Origin: Negativicutes bacterium
GTDB lineage: Bacteria > Bacillota_C > Negativicutes > Acidaminococcales > Acidaminococcaceae
NCBI GenBank assembly: GCA_009930275.1
Contig: RZYP01000001.1
Span: 1-64,000 of the forward strand
Reading direction: 5' to 3'
DNA: 64,000 bases
Shown: one piece after another, positions 8,401-16,197 of the stretch
Layout: the number at the start of each line of letters is the position of its first letter
How positions within the stretch are numbered: position 1 is the stretch's first letter
Position numbers and translations under genes: made by a program
The notes under the pieces: generated by a model
Seen by the model: only the letters and a program-made list of their open reading frames with translations
The model's database searches: none
Told to the model about the DNA's origin: nothing

Positions 8401-9333
8401 ATGGCTGACAAAGTTTTCAAGTCGCATAATTCGCAACTAAGGATTCTGCGCTCTCGAGGTCTTATTGTAAAATCAAGTGCGAAAAAGATACTTGAATCCG
8501 AAAATTACTACAACGTAGTTAATGGATATAAAGATTTGTTTTTAGATAGAACAGCTGCGACTGAAACCTATAAAGCCGGAGCTGAGTTTGATGAGATATT
8601 TGCACTATATGAGTTTGATAGAGCGCTGCGATTTATATTTCTTAAAAGGCTGTTAAAGATAGAAAATCAAATTAAATCCGTTATTGCATATAAGTTTTCT
8701 GAGAAGTATGGGCATGATAACTATTTGAAGCTAGTGAATTTTGATGCATATAGAAACGATAGAGATTTATCAGCCAGGATGGACGTAATATCAACATTCC
8801 AGCGAAAGATATCTGAACAAAGTGGAAAACATAACGCTGTCACTCATTATGTGAAAGATTACGGCTATGTGCCCTTATGGGTATTAGTAAATGTTTTGGA
8901 GTTTGGGAAAATAAGCAAATTTTTTGGAATACTAAAACTTCAAGATAGACAAGCTGTAGCTAGCGAGTTTGGCATTCAGGAAAATGTTTTTAAAAGCTAT
9001 CTTAAACTTATGTCGGTATTCAGAAATGTTTGTGCACATGATGAGCGACTTTATAATTATAAGCTTGGTAGCATTGAAATTGTTTGCGGACAAATTCATC
9101 GTCGGCTAGCTATTCCAGTAGCTAATGGGAAGCCTATTTATGGAAATAATGATTTATTTGCCTTATTAATCTGTTTAAAAGAGTTTTTGCCTAACAGCAC
9201 GAGAGGCGAATTTGCTGATACAGTTAAGCAGATAGATAAGGAAATTAATAAACTTCAAAATAGTATAAATACAGTGAATATAAATGATATTCTCTTGATG
9301 ATGGGATTTCCTACGAATTGGAAAACTCTTTAA
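8401..9333 (+). CDS. Abi_2 family HEPN protein (AbiD/AbiF-like abortive infection)
   Basis: The protein has 310 residues. The N-terminus (FKSHNSQLRILRSRGL) and the YYNVVNGYKDLFL and LRFIFLKRLLKIENQIKS helices are characteristic of the Abi_2 family. A HEPN-type R-x4-H motif is present at R208-H213 (RNVCAH), followed by DERLYN, suggesting metal-independent RNase activity. Family members cause abortive infection, stopping growth of phage-infected cells. The RBS AGGAGAG lies just behind the terminator of the short RNA, so expression depends on readthrough. Its place at the prophage end suggests superinfection defence carried as cargo. Confidence 0.88.
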   Translation: MADKVFKSHNSQLRILRSRGLIVKSSAKKILESENYYNVVNGYKDLFLDRTAATETYKAGAEFDEIFALYEFDRALRFIFLKRLLKIENQIKSVIAYKFSEKYGHDNYLKLVNFDAYRNDRDLSARMDVISTFQRKISEQSGKHNAVTHYVKDYGYVPLWVLVNVLEFGKISKFFGILKLQDRQAVASEFGIQENVFKSYLKLMSVFRNVCAHDERLYNYKLGSIEIVCGQIHRRLAIPVANGKPIYGNNDLFALLICLKEFLPNSTRGEFADTVKQIDKEINKLQNSINTVNINDILLMMGFPTNWKTL

Positions 9334-9370
9334 TTAAGTGTTGATGACAGTAGTTAGTATTAATATTTAT

Positions 9371-9404
9371 AACCGATTGAGGTAGCTTCTTAATCGGTTT
9401 TTTT
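9371..9404 (+). terminator. Terminator after the Abi gene
   Basis: AACCGATT (9371-9378) pairs with AATCGGTT (9392-9399), and the T-run extends to 9404. Confidence 0.88.
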
Positions 9405-9444
9405 ATATCCATGTATTTTTTTGAGGACTTTGTCCCAGGACAGG

Positions 9445-9567
9445 CACGTTGAGTGCGTTGCGTTGATAGAGCGAAAAAGCCTTAAACCATAAGGGTTTGC
9501 GGGTTTACGAAATAATTTCAATATGCGTTTTATATTCGCATAGACTTCGGTTCAGGCGAATTTTTTG
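9445..9567 (+). repeat. rlmD 3'-tail copy 1, probable prophage attachment junction
   Basis: This stretch encodes HVECVALIERKSLKP and a stop at 9490-9492. The HVECV motif is the C-terminal signature of RlmD/RumA 23S rRNA uracil methyltransferases. It continues through a conserved 3' region into a TTCG-loop terminator (about 9536-9566). From CACGTTGAGTG onwards it closely matches 10560-10680, whereas the bases to the left match neither RlmD nor the other copies. The sharp boundary fits an attR junction of an element inserted in the end of rlmD. The intact gene would lie left of the prophage, outside the window. Confidence 0.7.
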
Positions 9568-9741
9568 CGTCCGGTGGGGGTCGAACGTTTTGAAGGAATT
9601 TCACAATATTGGGTTATCGTGATTTGTGACAAGGCGTTTTATATAAAAGAAATCCGTATTGAAGCTGGCGACCTGCTGATGGCTCTCGTAAACCAAAATG
9701 GCGAGAAGGTCTACTATCGTCAATTGCGACGCATGCAATAA
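9565..9741 (+). pseudogene. Unrecognised ORF remnant
   Basis: The frame is open from the T-run of the previous terminator to TAA at 9739-9741 and reads on through RFEGISQYWVIVICDKAFY and AGDLLMALVNQNGEKVYYRQ. It has no start codon with a ribosome site and seems to be the C-terminal piece of a longer protein cut by the insertion junction. The family was not recognised. It could also be an accidental open frame. Confidence 0.3.
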
Positions 9742-9788
9742 TTAAAATAGTAAGCGAAACAAATTTTAAGGAAATGAGGAGTGCTTCA

Positions 9789-10325
9789 ATGGATGTACAA
9801 ACTAGCCCCGAAAATGTTGGCCTGACCCAGTACGGTGGATTATGGATACGCCTCGGTGCTTTCATCGCTGATAATGGAATTTTGAGTGCGTCCATTTACC
9901 TGCTGTATCAGGTATTGACTGCTGTGGGAATTGGCACGCAGTCTGTTCAACTTATTGTGTCTGTTATTGCCAGCTGGACCTACTTTGCGGCATTTGAAAG
10001 CTCGAAATGGATGGGAACGCCGGGAAAGAAAGCGCTGGGTCTGGTGGTTACCGATGAACAAGGACAGCGCATCACGGTTGGCAGAGCTGTTTGCCGTGGA
10101 TTTTTTAAAGTGCTGCTGTCGTGTATGCCGGGATTGGCATTGATTATTTCTTTTTTTCTATTAGCTATCCTTGTATCCGGGCGGCCCGCGGGGTGGATCG
10201 GACCGGTAGGCTTGCTGACGCTGGGGGGATGCGCATGGATAATCCTCAAGATTGTCAGTGATGCTCGCAAGCAGGGGATACATGATAAAATCACCCATAC
10301 CTTGGTGCTGCAAAAGGCAGCATGA
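9789..10325 (+). CDS. RDD family integral membrane protein
   Basis: The protein has 178 residues. A short cytoplasmic start is followed by hydrophobic segments at about 20-40, 52-72, 115-135 and 140-160. RDD signature residues are visible in the first helix (WIRLGAFIADN) and in the WMGTPGKKALGL loop. RDD proteins are small membrane proteins of mostly unclear function, some linked to ion transport. ATG 9789 was chosen because GAGGAG stands 7 bases upstream; an earlier in-frame ATG at 9774 overlaps that site. The gene lies between two rlmD-tail repeats, so it may be cargo of a small inserted segment. Confidence 0.82.
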   Translation: MDVQTSPENVGLTQYGGLWIRLGAFIADNGILSASIYLLYQVLTAVGIGTQSVQLIVSVIASWTYFAAFESSKWMGTPGKKALGLVVTDEQGQRITVGRAVCRGFFKVLLSCMPGLALIISFFLLAILVSGRPAGWIGPVGLLTLGGCAWIILKIVSDARKQGIHDKITHTLVLQKAA

Positions 10326-10559
10326 GGAAAGGACATTAGTTCATGAGGTTTTAGGGTACGTTAGCATGCGGTCTGAACTCGCCGCTCTGGATTATGACGA
10401 TTTCGATTCTTCTACAAGCAACGATTGCATCAGTCGCCAAAGAAGATTTGCTCAAACGATCTTCAAGAGATGGTTTTGTCCCCCTTATTCATCAAGGGGG
10501 TCGAACCTTCTCGTGAAACGTCTATTTTCGCATATTTGTATCCTGTTTCTATCAGATGA
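10326..10559. other. Intergenic segment left of the second rlmD tail
   Basis: It contains a small stem-loop CCCCCTT/AAGGGGG (10480-10500) without a T-run and a possible 40-codon ORF from ATG 10394 that has no ribosome site and no recognised relatives. No functional element is supported. Confidence 0.4.
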
Positions 10560-10690
10560 CATGTTGAGTGTGTTGCGTTGATAGAACGAAAATAGTCTTA
10601 AACCATAAGGGTTTGCGGGTTTACGAAATAATTTCAATATGCGTTTTATGTTCCCCTAGACTTCGGTTTGGGGGCTTTTTTTTGTTTGTC
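10560..10690 (+). repeat. rlmD 3'-tail copy 2
   Basis: It encodes HVECVALIERK and TAG at 10593-10595, with an in-frame stop immediately upstream, so it cannot be the end of a real rlmD gene here. The following bases are nearly identical to copy 1, including CTTAAACCATAAGGGTTTGC, and run into a terminator CCCC-TAGAC-TTCG-GTTTG-GGGG followed by eight T (about 10653-10683). Homology begins at CATGTTGAGTG. It is interpreted as a leftover attachment junction from an earlier insertion. Confidence 0.7.
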
Positions 10691-10703
10691 ATGGGGTAAA
10701 AGA

Positions 10704-10885
10704 ATAGAAAGTTTCAATGGGAAATTCATCGACGAATGTCTCAACCTGCATTGTTCAAGAATTTAACTGAAGCAAGTAAAATAATTGAAGAATTGCGACA
10801 ATCTTATAATAAAATTCGGCCACATTCTTCTCGCGGCCATTTGACTCCAGAAGAATACGCCTTGAAAATTTCTGGTGAATACTAA
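10704..10885 (+). mobile_element. IS3-family transposase (OrfB) C-terminal remnant, frameshifted
   Basis: The translation begins IESFNGKFIDECLNLHW and, after one missing base near 10752-10754, continues FKNLTEASKIIEELRQSYN followed by KIRPHSSRGHLTPEEYALK and a stop at 10883-10885. The RPHSS.G.LTP motif is the end of the DDE domain of IS3/IS150-type OrfB. Everything upstream of it is missing. The bases after the stop (TGGACAG...GGACAGGTCA, to about 10916) may be the right inverted-repeat region. This is a dead fragment. Confidence 0.8.
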
Positions 10886-10959
10886 CATTTCATTGGACAG
10901 TTTTTGGGGACAGGTCAATGGAACTGATGTTGAATGCAAAATTGAATAAAATGAAAACG

Positions 10960-11000
10960 AGCCGGTTTGGATGAATATAATCATCTTGGCCGGCTTTTTT
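10960..11000 (+). terminator. Intrinsic terminator
   Basis: AGCCGG (10960-10965) pairs with CCGGCT (10990-10995) with an inner GATGA/TCATC stem, then TTTTTT. It probably belonged to the transcript entering the IS remnant region. Confidence 0.8.
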
Positions 11001-11284
11001 ACTATTATGTACTTTTTTATATTTAAAATAAGATCACAAAAATATAAAGAGCGTATTTAAAAGTGGCTCAATATTATCTGAGAATTTTCACCCTAAATGG
11101 TTAACTTTTATTTTAGCGTTTATAAAATGAGCGTAGAGCTGAAAATTATTGTCGGCAAAAATAGAAAGTACCAAGCAAATTGTATTATAATAAATAATTT
11201 AGTATAATAAACTCATTGCTACAAAATTAAATTTTAAAAATTAATGGTTAGAATAAGAGTTTTGATTAAATTTTGAGGTGAATG
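11001..11284. other. Regulatory gap before the GAF-Fis regulator
   Basis: This AT-rich stretch has no ORF. A GGCTCA...TGAGAA half-symmetric sequence near 11065-11087 is a weak relative of the TCTCA/TGAGA operators found downstream and might be an autoregulatory site. No convincing promoter hexamers could be fixed. Confidence 0.35.
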
Positions 11285-11893
11285 ATGAGTTCTTTGCAAA
11301 AAATTCAAAATCTGGCTCAAATAACAGCAGAAGCGATAGCAGATGTATTAAAAATAGAGGTGGAAATTGCCGATAGTGATCTTGTCAGAATCGCCGGCAC
11401 GGGTCAGTATAAAGATCACTGTGGATCGGTAATGTTAGATGGCTTTGTTTATCAGCATGTTTTGAAAACAGGGAATAGAGTTATTATTAAAGACCCTGGT
11501 TATCATGAGCTTTGCCAACCCTGCCCAAGAAAGGGAAATTGTTCTGAAATTGGCGAAATGGCGTCACCGATATTGTTAGAGGGTGTACCAGTTGGAGTTA
11601 TTGGGCTTGTAAGTTTCGACTTGATTCAAGCACAAAGGTTATTTGATAATGTTGAATGGATGTCTCAGTTTATTACTAAAATGGCAGAATTGATTGCTAA
11701 TAATTTACCTGAGGCTGTTGATGCGAAATACGCCAATAGCAATCTTCATAGTTTACATTCATTGGAAAAAGAAGCAATTATTAAAGCTCTTGACGAGTTC
11801 GCTGGCAATTCCGGATGCAAAGATAAAGCTGCAAAAATGTTGGGAATAAGCCGAGCGACTTTATACCGAAAAATTAAAGAATATGAAATTTAG
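11285..11893 (+). CDS. GAF-like sensor with Fis-type HTH, no AAA+ domain
   Basis: The protein has 202 residues. The N-terminal part (about 1-140, with CGSVMLDGFVYQHVLKTGN and a CQPCPRKGNCSE cysteine cluster) resembles the sensory domain of sigma-54 enhancer-binding regulators of Negativicutes. The C-terminus (about 155-202, DKAAKMLGISRATLYRKIKEY) is a Fis-type helix-turn-helix. The central AAA+ sigma-54 activation domain is absent, with no gap or frameshift, so the protein cannot open sigma-54 promoters. It probably acts as a repressor or competitor at palindromic UAS-like sites before the neighbouring operons. ATG 11285 is favoured over 11282 by GAGGTG spacing. Confidence 0.75.
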   Translation: MSSLQKIQNLAQITAEAIADVLKIEVEIADSDLVRIAGTGQYKDHCGSVMLDGFVYQHVLKTGNRVIIKDPGYHELCQPCPRKGNCSEIGEMASPILLEGVPVGVIGLVSFDLIQAQRLFDNVEWMSQFITKMAELIANNLPEAVDAKYANSNLHSLHSLEKEAIIKALDEFAGNSGCKDKAAKMLGISRATLYRKIKEYEI

Positions 11894-11924
11894 CAGGAAA
11901 ATATTTCAAACTTATAAAAAACAG

Positions 11925-11953
11925 TAGACAAACGTCTCAAAATGAGATATTAT
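11925..11953 (+). promoter_or_regulatory. Promoter with operator palindrome upstream of dpaL
   Basis: The -35 TAGACA (11925-11930), a 17-base spacer and the -10 TATTAT (11948-11953) form a sigma-A promoter. The spacer is filled by the perfect palindrome TCTCA-AAA-TGAGA (11935-11947). A protein bound there would cover the promoter, so repression is the simplest reading. The site resembles TGTCTCA-type sites of Fis-HTH regulators. Confidence 0.7.
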
Positions 11954-11989
11954 TATTTTTAACAAAATTAAATAGCATTTGAGCATTGG

Positions 11990-12027
11990 AGCTCTAGAAA
12001 AAGTAATTACTTTTTCTAGAGCTTTTT
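11990..12027 (+). terminator. Leader terminator (possible attenuator) before dpaL
   Basis: AGCTCTAGAAAAAGT (11990-12004) pairs perfectly with ACTTTTTCTAGAGCT (12009-12023) around a 4-base loop, followed by T and TTTT-G-TTTTT. It sits about 35 bases after the predicted transcription start and 90 bases before the dpaL ATG, so it should stop most transcripts unless read through. Confidence 0.8.
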
Positions 12028-12114
12028 GTTTTTAAAGAAGACTAAAAGCATGATTAGTTTAAGCTGTGTAGCAAAACGTGGTTTCTAAAATTCAGAGGTA
12101 GAGAAGGAAGAACA

Positions 12115-13332
12115 ATGGAAAAAATAAACTGGGTTGGAAATAAAATGAAAAAATCAATTGGTGTATCTACTGATTTTCTTAATACAGATGAAATTGAGAA
12201 AGGTAGAATATTTCATCAAAGTTTCCCGCAATATTTAGAGACGCCACTGCGAAAACTTGACAAGCTTTCGCAATTATTGGGAGTTGGCGGTATTTATGTC
12301 AAAGATGAGTCCTATCGATTTGGCTTAAATGCTTTTAAAGTTTTAGGTGCTTCATTCGCTATGGCCAGATATATTGCTAAATGTTTGCAAGTTGATATAA
12401 GCGAAATTAACTTCTCTGTCTTACAGTCGCCTGAAACGCGCAAAAGATTGGGAGAGATTACTTTTGTCACGGCTACCGATGGCAATCACGGCCGCGCCGT
12501 AGCTTGGGCAGCTCGTCATTTAAAACAAAAGGCAGTTGTTTATATGCCGAAAGGCTCTTCGGAAATTCGTCTTCAGAATATACGGGCAGAGGGTGCAGAG
12601 GCAACAATAACAGATTTAAATTACGATGAAGCGGTCAGACTGGCGGCAACTAATGCTAAAAAATTTGGCTGGGTTGTTATACAAGATACGGCTTGGGAGG
12701 GTTATGAAGATATCCCTGCCTGGATTATGCAGGGATATGGAACAATCGCGGCAGAATTATTGTCACAATTGAATGGGCAAAAACTTAATAAGCCAACCCA
12801 CATTTTTCTTCAGGCAGGCGTTGGATCGTTTGCGGCTGCTATAACGGGATACTTTGCTTCCTGCTTTGGGGATGAAAAGCCAAGAATTGTCATAGTAGAG
12901 CCAAACTTTGCAGATTGTCTTTATCAATCGGCAAAAGCGAATGATGGTTGCATTAGAATTGTTACGGGAGACATGGCTACAATTATGGCTGGGTTGGCAT
13001 GCGGTGAACCTAATAGCATTGGCTGGCCGATTTTAAGGGACTATAGTGATATGTTTTTCTCCTGCCCTGATGAGGTTTCCGCCAGAGGAATGCGATTACT
13101 TGGTAATCCTCTCAGAAATGACAGCCGTATAATATCGGGCGAATCTGGAGCAGTTACGGCTGGTTTGCTTAGTATATTGATGACAGATGAAACACTAAAA
13201 CCGGCTAGGGAAAGCTTAGAACTGGACGAAAATTCTCAGGTGCTCCTAATAAGCACAGAAGGAGATACTGATTCAGAGAAATATAGGCGAATTGTATGGG
13301 ATGGAGAATATCCGATAATCAATAATATCTAG
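12115..13332 (+). CDS. dpaL: Diaminopropionate ammonia-lyase
   Basis: This 405-residue PLP enzyme of fold type II cleaves 2,3-diaminopropionate to pyruvate and two ammonia. The PLP lysine is K75 in GLNAFKVLG. Other family marks are YVKDES, TATDGNHGRAVAWAA, QDTAWEGYEDIP and AGVGSFAAA. Length and motifs match E. coli YgeX/DpaL, including the ygeX-ygeY order with the next gene. It could supply pyruvate and ammonia from amino-acid-derived substrates. It is the first gene of an operon behind an attenuator-like leader. Confidence 0.9.
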   Translation: MEKINWVGNKMKKSIGVSTDFLNTDEIEKGRIFHQSFPQYLETPLRKLDKLSQLLGVGGIYVKDESYRFGLNAFKVLGASFAMARYIAKCLQVDISEINFSVLQSPETRKRLGEITFVTATDGNHGRAVAWAARHLKQKAVVYMPKGSSEIRLQNIRAEGAEATITDLNYDEAVRLAATNAKKFGWVVIQDTAWEGYEDIPAWIMQGYGTIAAELLSQLNGQKLNKPTHIFLQAGVGSFAAAITGYFASCFGDEKPRIVIVEPNFADCLYQSAKANDGCIRIVTGDMATIMAGLACGEPNSIGWPILRDYSDMFFSCPDEVSARGMRLLGNPLRNDSRIISGESGAVTAGLLSILMTDETLKPARESLELDENSQVLLISTEGDTDSEKYRRIVWDGEYPIINNI

Positions 13333-13354
13333 GAGACATGGGAGGTTATATATT

Positions 13355-14545
13355 ATGCTCACAAAAAAAAGAGAAGAACTTGTTGTTTCTCTATGTCAGG
13401 AACTAATAAAAAAGAAGAGTTACTCGGGAGAAGAAAATTTAGCCGCAGACTACATAAAAGAAACCTTTCAAAAGCTTTGTTATGATGAAGTTTTTGTTGA
13501 TGGCTATGGCAATATTATTGGCCGCATAAAAGGGAAACACCCGGGTAAAACAATTTTATTTGATGGTCATATTGATACTGTACCTGTTCCGGGGGAGGGA
13601 AAATGGCGGCATGATCCTTTTGGTGGAGAACTGGTTGAGGGAAGAATATATGGGCGCGGCGCAACGGACATGAAAGGCGCCCTTAGTGCCATGATTCTCG
13701 GTGCATATTTTTTTGCCGAAGAATGCAAAAAAGATTTTGCAGGCGATATCTTTGTGGCCGGAGTTGTACACGAAGAATGTTTTGAGGGCGTGGCAGCACG
13801 TAAAATCAGCGAGATGGTGCAGCCGGATTATGTTGTTATCGGCGAAGCTTCGGAACTGAATTTGAAAATAGGCCAGCGCGGCAGAGCTGAAATAATTGTC
13901 GAAACCGAGGGTAAGGCGGCACATTCTGCAAATCCTCAAAACGGTATTAACGCAGTCTACAAAATGGCGGAACTTGTTGCGAGAATTCGTAAGCTTAAAA
14001 CAACTGAACAGGAAGTTTTGGGCAAGGGAATTCTGGAACTGACGGACATAAAATCATCTCCCTATCCCGGCGCTTCCGTTGTTCCAGATTATTGCAGGGT
14101 TACCTATGACAGAAGGCTGCTGGTTGGTGAAACTAAAGAATCGGTAATAGAGCCAATCAATGAACTGATTAACGAAATGCAGCAAAATGATGCGGAATTT
14201 GCGGCAAAGGCTTCTTATTCTACCGGCACGGAAAAATGCTATACAGGGGCAGAGATTACCGGCGAAAGGTTTTTCCCAGGCTGGTTATATGCTGCAGATG
14301 ATGAATTTGTACAAGCTGCTTTCAAAGGTTTGTGCGCAGCAGGTCTTGAGCCCGAAATTACGCAATATTCTTTCTGCACAAATGGCAGCCACTATGCAGG
14401 CGAAGCAGGTATCAAGACTATTGGTTTTGGACCATCTAAGGAAAATTTAGCACATACCGTTGATGAATATATCGAAGTAAGTCAATTAACTAAAGCACTG
14501 GAAGGCTATGCTGGCATTCTGAAAGCAATCTTTCAAAGAGGGTGA
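13355..14545 (+). CDS. ygeY: YgeY family M20 metallohydrolase
   Basis: This 396-residue M20 peptidase-like hydrolase has metal motifs FDGHIDTVP, GRGATDMKG, HEECFEG and GEASEL, with a late HTVDEY histidine. The AHSANPQNGINAVYKM region belongs to the dimerisation domain. The family is called selenium-metabolism-linked because its genes cluster with ygeX and hydantoinase/carbamoyltransferase genes. The physiological substrate is unproven, likely an acyl or peptide amide of an amino acid. Only 22 bases separate it from dpaL, and it nearly abuts the aminoacylase gene. Confidence 0.88.
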   Translation: MLTKKREELVVSLCQELIKKKSYSGEENLAADYIKETFQKLCYDEVFVDGYGNIIGRIKGKHPGKTILFDGHIDTVPVPGEGKWRHDPFGGELVEGRIYGRGATDMKGALSAMILGAYFFAEECKKDFAGDIFVAGVVHEECFEGVAARKISEMVQPDYVVIGEASELNLKIGQRGRAEIIVETEGKAAHSANPQNGINAVYKMAELVARIRKLKTTEQEVLGKGILELTDIKSSPYPGASVVPDYCRVTYDRRLLVGETKESVIEPINELINEMQQNDAEFAAKASYSTGTEKCYTGAEITGERFFPGWLYAADDEFVQAAFKGLCAAGLEPEITQYSFCTNGSHYAGEAGIKTIGFGPSKENLAHTVDEYIEVSQLTKALEGYAGILKAIFQRG

Positions 14546-14550
14546 ATTTC

Positions 14551-16143
14551 ATGAAACTCCTGATAAAAAATGGAATGATTGTTGATGGAACAGGCCGGCA
14601 GGGGTATGTAGGCGATGTCATTGTTGAGAATGGTTTGATAACGGCTGTAGGGGATTCTTCCAATCAGGTATGCGAACTGGTAATTGACGCTGCTGCCTTA
14701 GTCGTAGCACCCGGTTTTATTGACACACATAGCCATTCCGATCTGGAAGTTTTTCTCCATCAGCATATAGAACCCAAAATTCGACAGGGCGTTACTACGG
14801 AGATTCTGGGGCAAGATGGCATATCAATGGCTCCGCTGCCGCTTGAATATGTTTCTACTTGGCGTAAGAACCTTGCCGGGCTAGATGGTGACAGCGATGA
14901 AATTGATTGGACATACCAAAATACCGACGGCTATTTGTCTTTGCTTCAAGACAAGGGAGTAAGCCTTAACGAAGCCTACTTAGCGCCTCACGGCAATATC
15001 CGCATGGAAGCAATGGGGCTTGACAGCAGAAAACCGACGCCGCCTGAAATGCAGAGAATGTGTGATGTCTTAAGAAGGGAAATGGCTGTGGGTGCTTATG
15101 GACTATCGACGGGGCTTATCTATCCTCCCTGTGCTTATGCCGATACCGTTGAATTGGTTGAGCTTTGCAAGGTAGTAGCTGAGTACGATGGTGTTTTTGT
15201 TGTGCATCAGCGCAGTGAAGCTGAGACAATTATTCCTTCAATGCAGGAGGTAATTGAAATTGGCCGCCGGTCCGGCGTTAAGATACATTTTTCACATTTC
15301 AAGGTATGCGGGCATAAGAACCGTTGTTTTATCAAGGAAATGATAGATTTGTTGGACAAAGCTAAAGAAGAAGGCCTGCGCATTTCTTTTGATCAGTATC
15401 CTTATGTTGCCGGCAGTACGATGCTTGGTGTAATTTTACCGCCATGGGCCCATGATGGAGGCACGGACAAGCTGCTAAAACGTTTGGAAGATACCGAACT
15501 CCGTAGGAAAATGATTTACGATATAGAACATGGTTCGCCTGGTTGGGATAATTTTGTAGAATTTGCCGGTTTGGACAAAATTTTTGTTACAAGTGTGAAA
15601 TCAGCGAAAAATGAGGAGCTAATCGGCAAAAATTTGCTGGAAATAGGAAAAATGCGAGGAAAAGACCCTTACGAAGCTACTTTTGATTTGCTCTATCAGG
15701 AAGAAAATGCCGTAGGCATGGTGGATTTTTACGGCACTGAAGATGATGTAAAGCTGTTTTTAACAAGGCCGGAACAGAATGTTTGCACCGACGGTCTTTT
15801 GGCAGGAAAACCGCATCCACGCGTTTTTGGCGCCTTTCCAAGAGTATTGGGGAAGTATGTCCGTGAAGAGAAAACTTTGAGTCTCGAAGAAGCTGTTAAG
15901 AAAATGACTTCAAAACCGGCGGAAGCTTTTGGCATTGAAGGGCGCGGTGTGCTTAAGGCGGGTAATTATGCTGATATTGTAATATTCGATCCTGCTTTGA
16001 TTCTGGATATGGGAACGTATGTAGATCCCGCACAGTTCCCTGCAGGCATTGAATGTGTGATGATTAACGGCGAGATAGTTTTTCAAGCAGGGCTGTATCA
16101 AAAGAAGCTCGCAGGCAAGGTTTTGCGCAAATTAAATAACTAG
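14551..16143 (+). CDS. D-aminoacylase / N-acyl-D-amino-acid deacylase
   Basis: This 530-residue amidohydrolase has the HxH motif in GFIDTHSHSDLE (about residues 63-74), VHQRSEA and HFSHFK histidines, and a late catalytic Asp (CTDGLL). It has the small-insert architecture of N-acyl-D-amino-acid deacylases, which release free D-amino acids from acylated forms. ATG 14551 follows AGAGGG with good spacing; an in-frame GTG at 14542 lies inside the ribosome site. It is cotranscribed with dpaL-ygeY, so the operon probably degrades modified or D-amino acids. Substrate chirality cannot be read from sequence. Confidence 0.85.
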   Translation: MKLLIKNGMIVDGTGRQGYVGDVIVENGLITAVGDSSNQVCELVIDAAALVVAPGFIDTHSHSDLEVFLHQHIEPKIRQGVTTEILGQDGISMAPLPLEYVSTWRKNLAGLDGDSDEIDWTYQNTDGYLSLLQDKGVSLNEAYLAPHGNIRMEAMGLDSRKPTPPEMQRMCDVLRREMAVGAYGLSTGLIYPPCAYADTVELVELCKVVAEYDGVFVVHQRSEAETIIPSMQEVIEIGRRSGVKIHFSHFKVCGHKNRCFIKEMIDLLDKAKEEGLRISFDQYPYVAGSTMLGVILPPWAHDGGTDKLLKRLEDTELRRKMIYDIEHGSPGWDNFVEFAGLDKIFVTSVKSAKNEELIGKNLLEIGKMRGKDPYEATFDLLYQEENAVGMVDFYGTEDDVKLFLTRPEQNVCTDGLLAGKPHPRVFGAFPRVLGKYVREEKTLSLEEAVKKMTSKPAEAFGIEGRGVLKAGNYADIVIFDPALILDMGTYVDPAQFPAGIECVMINGEIVFQAGLYQKKLAGKVLRKLNN

Positions 16144-16197
16144 ATAATACGGCATTGGCCTTATTATAAATATTAAAAAAATGAAAGAAGGATTGCG

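Noticed and set aside
9560..9600. GGGGGTCGAAC reminiscent of a tRNA T-arm beside the first rlmD tail, with a similar string near 10496
   Set aside because: No acceptor, anticodon or D-arm can be folded around either copy, so no tRNA gene or tRNA-type attachment site is supported.
11957..12114. T-box or known amino-acid riboswitch before dpaL
   Set aside because: No T-box sequence, specifier stem or known aptamer could be found; only a terminator hairpin is present.
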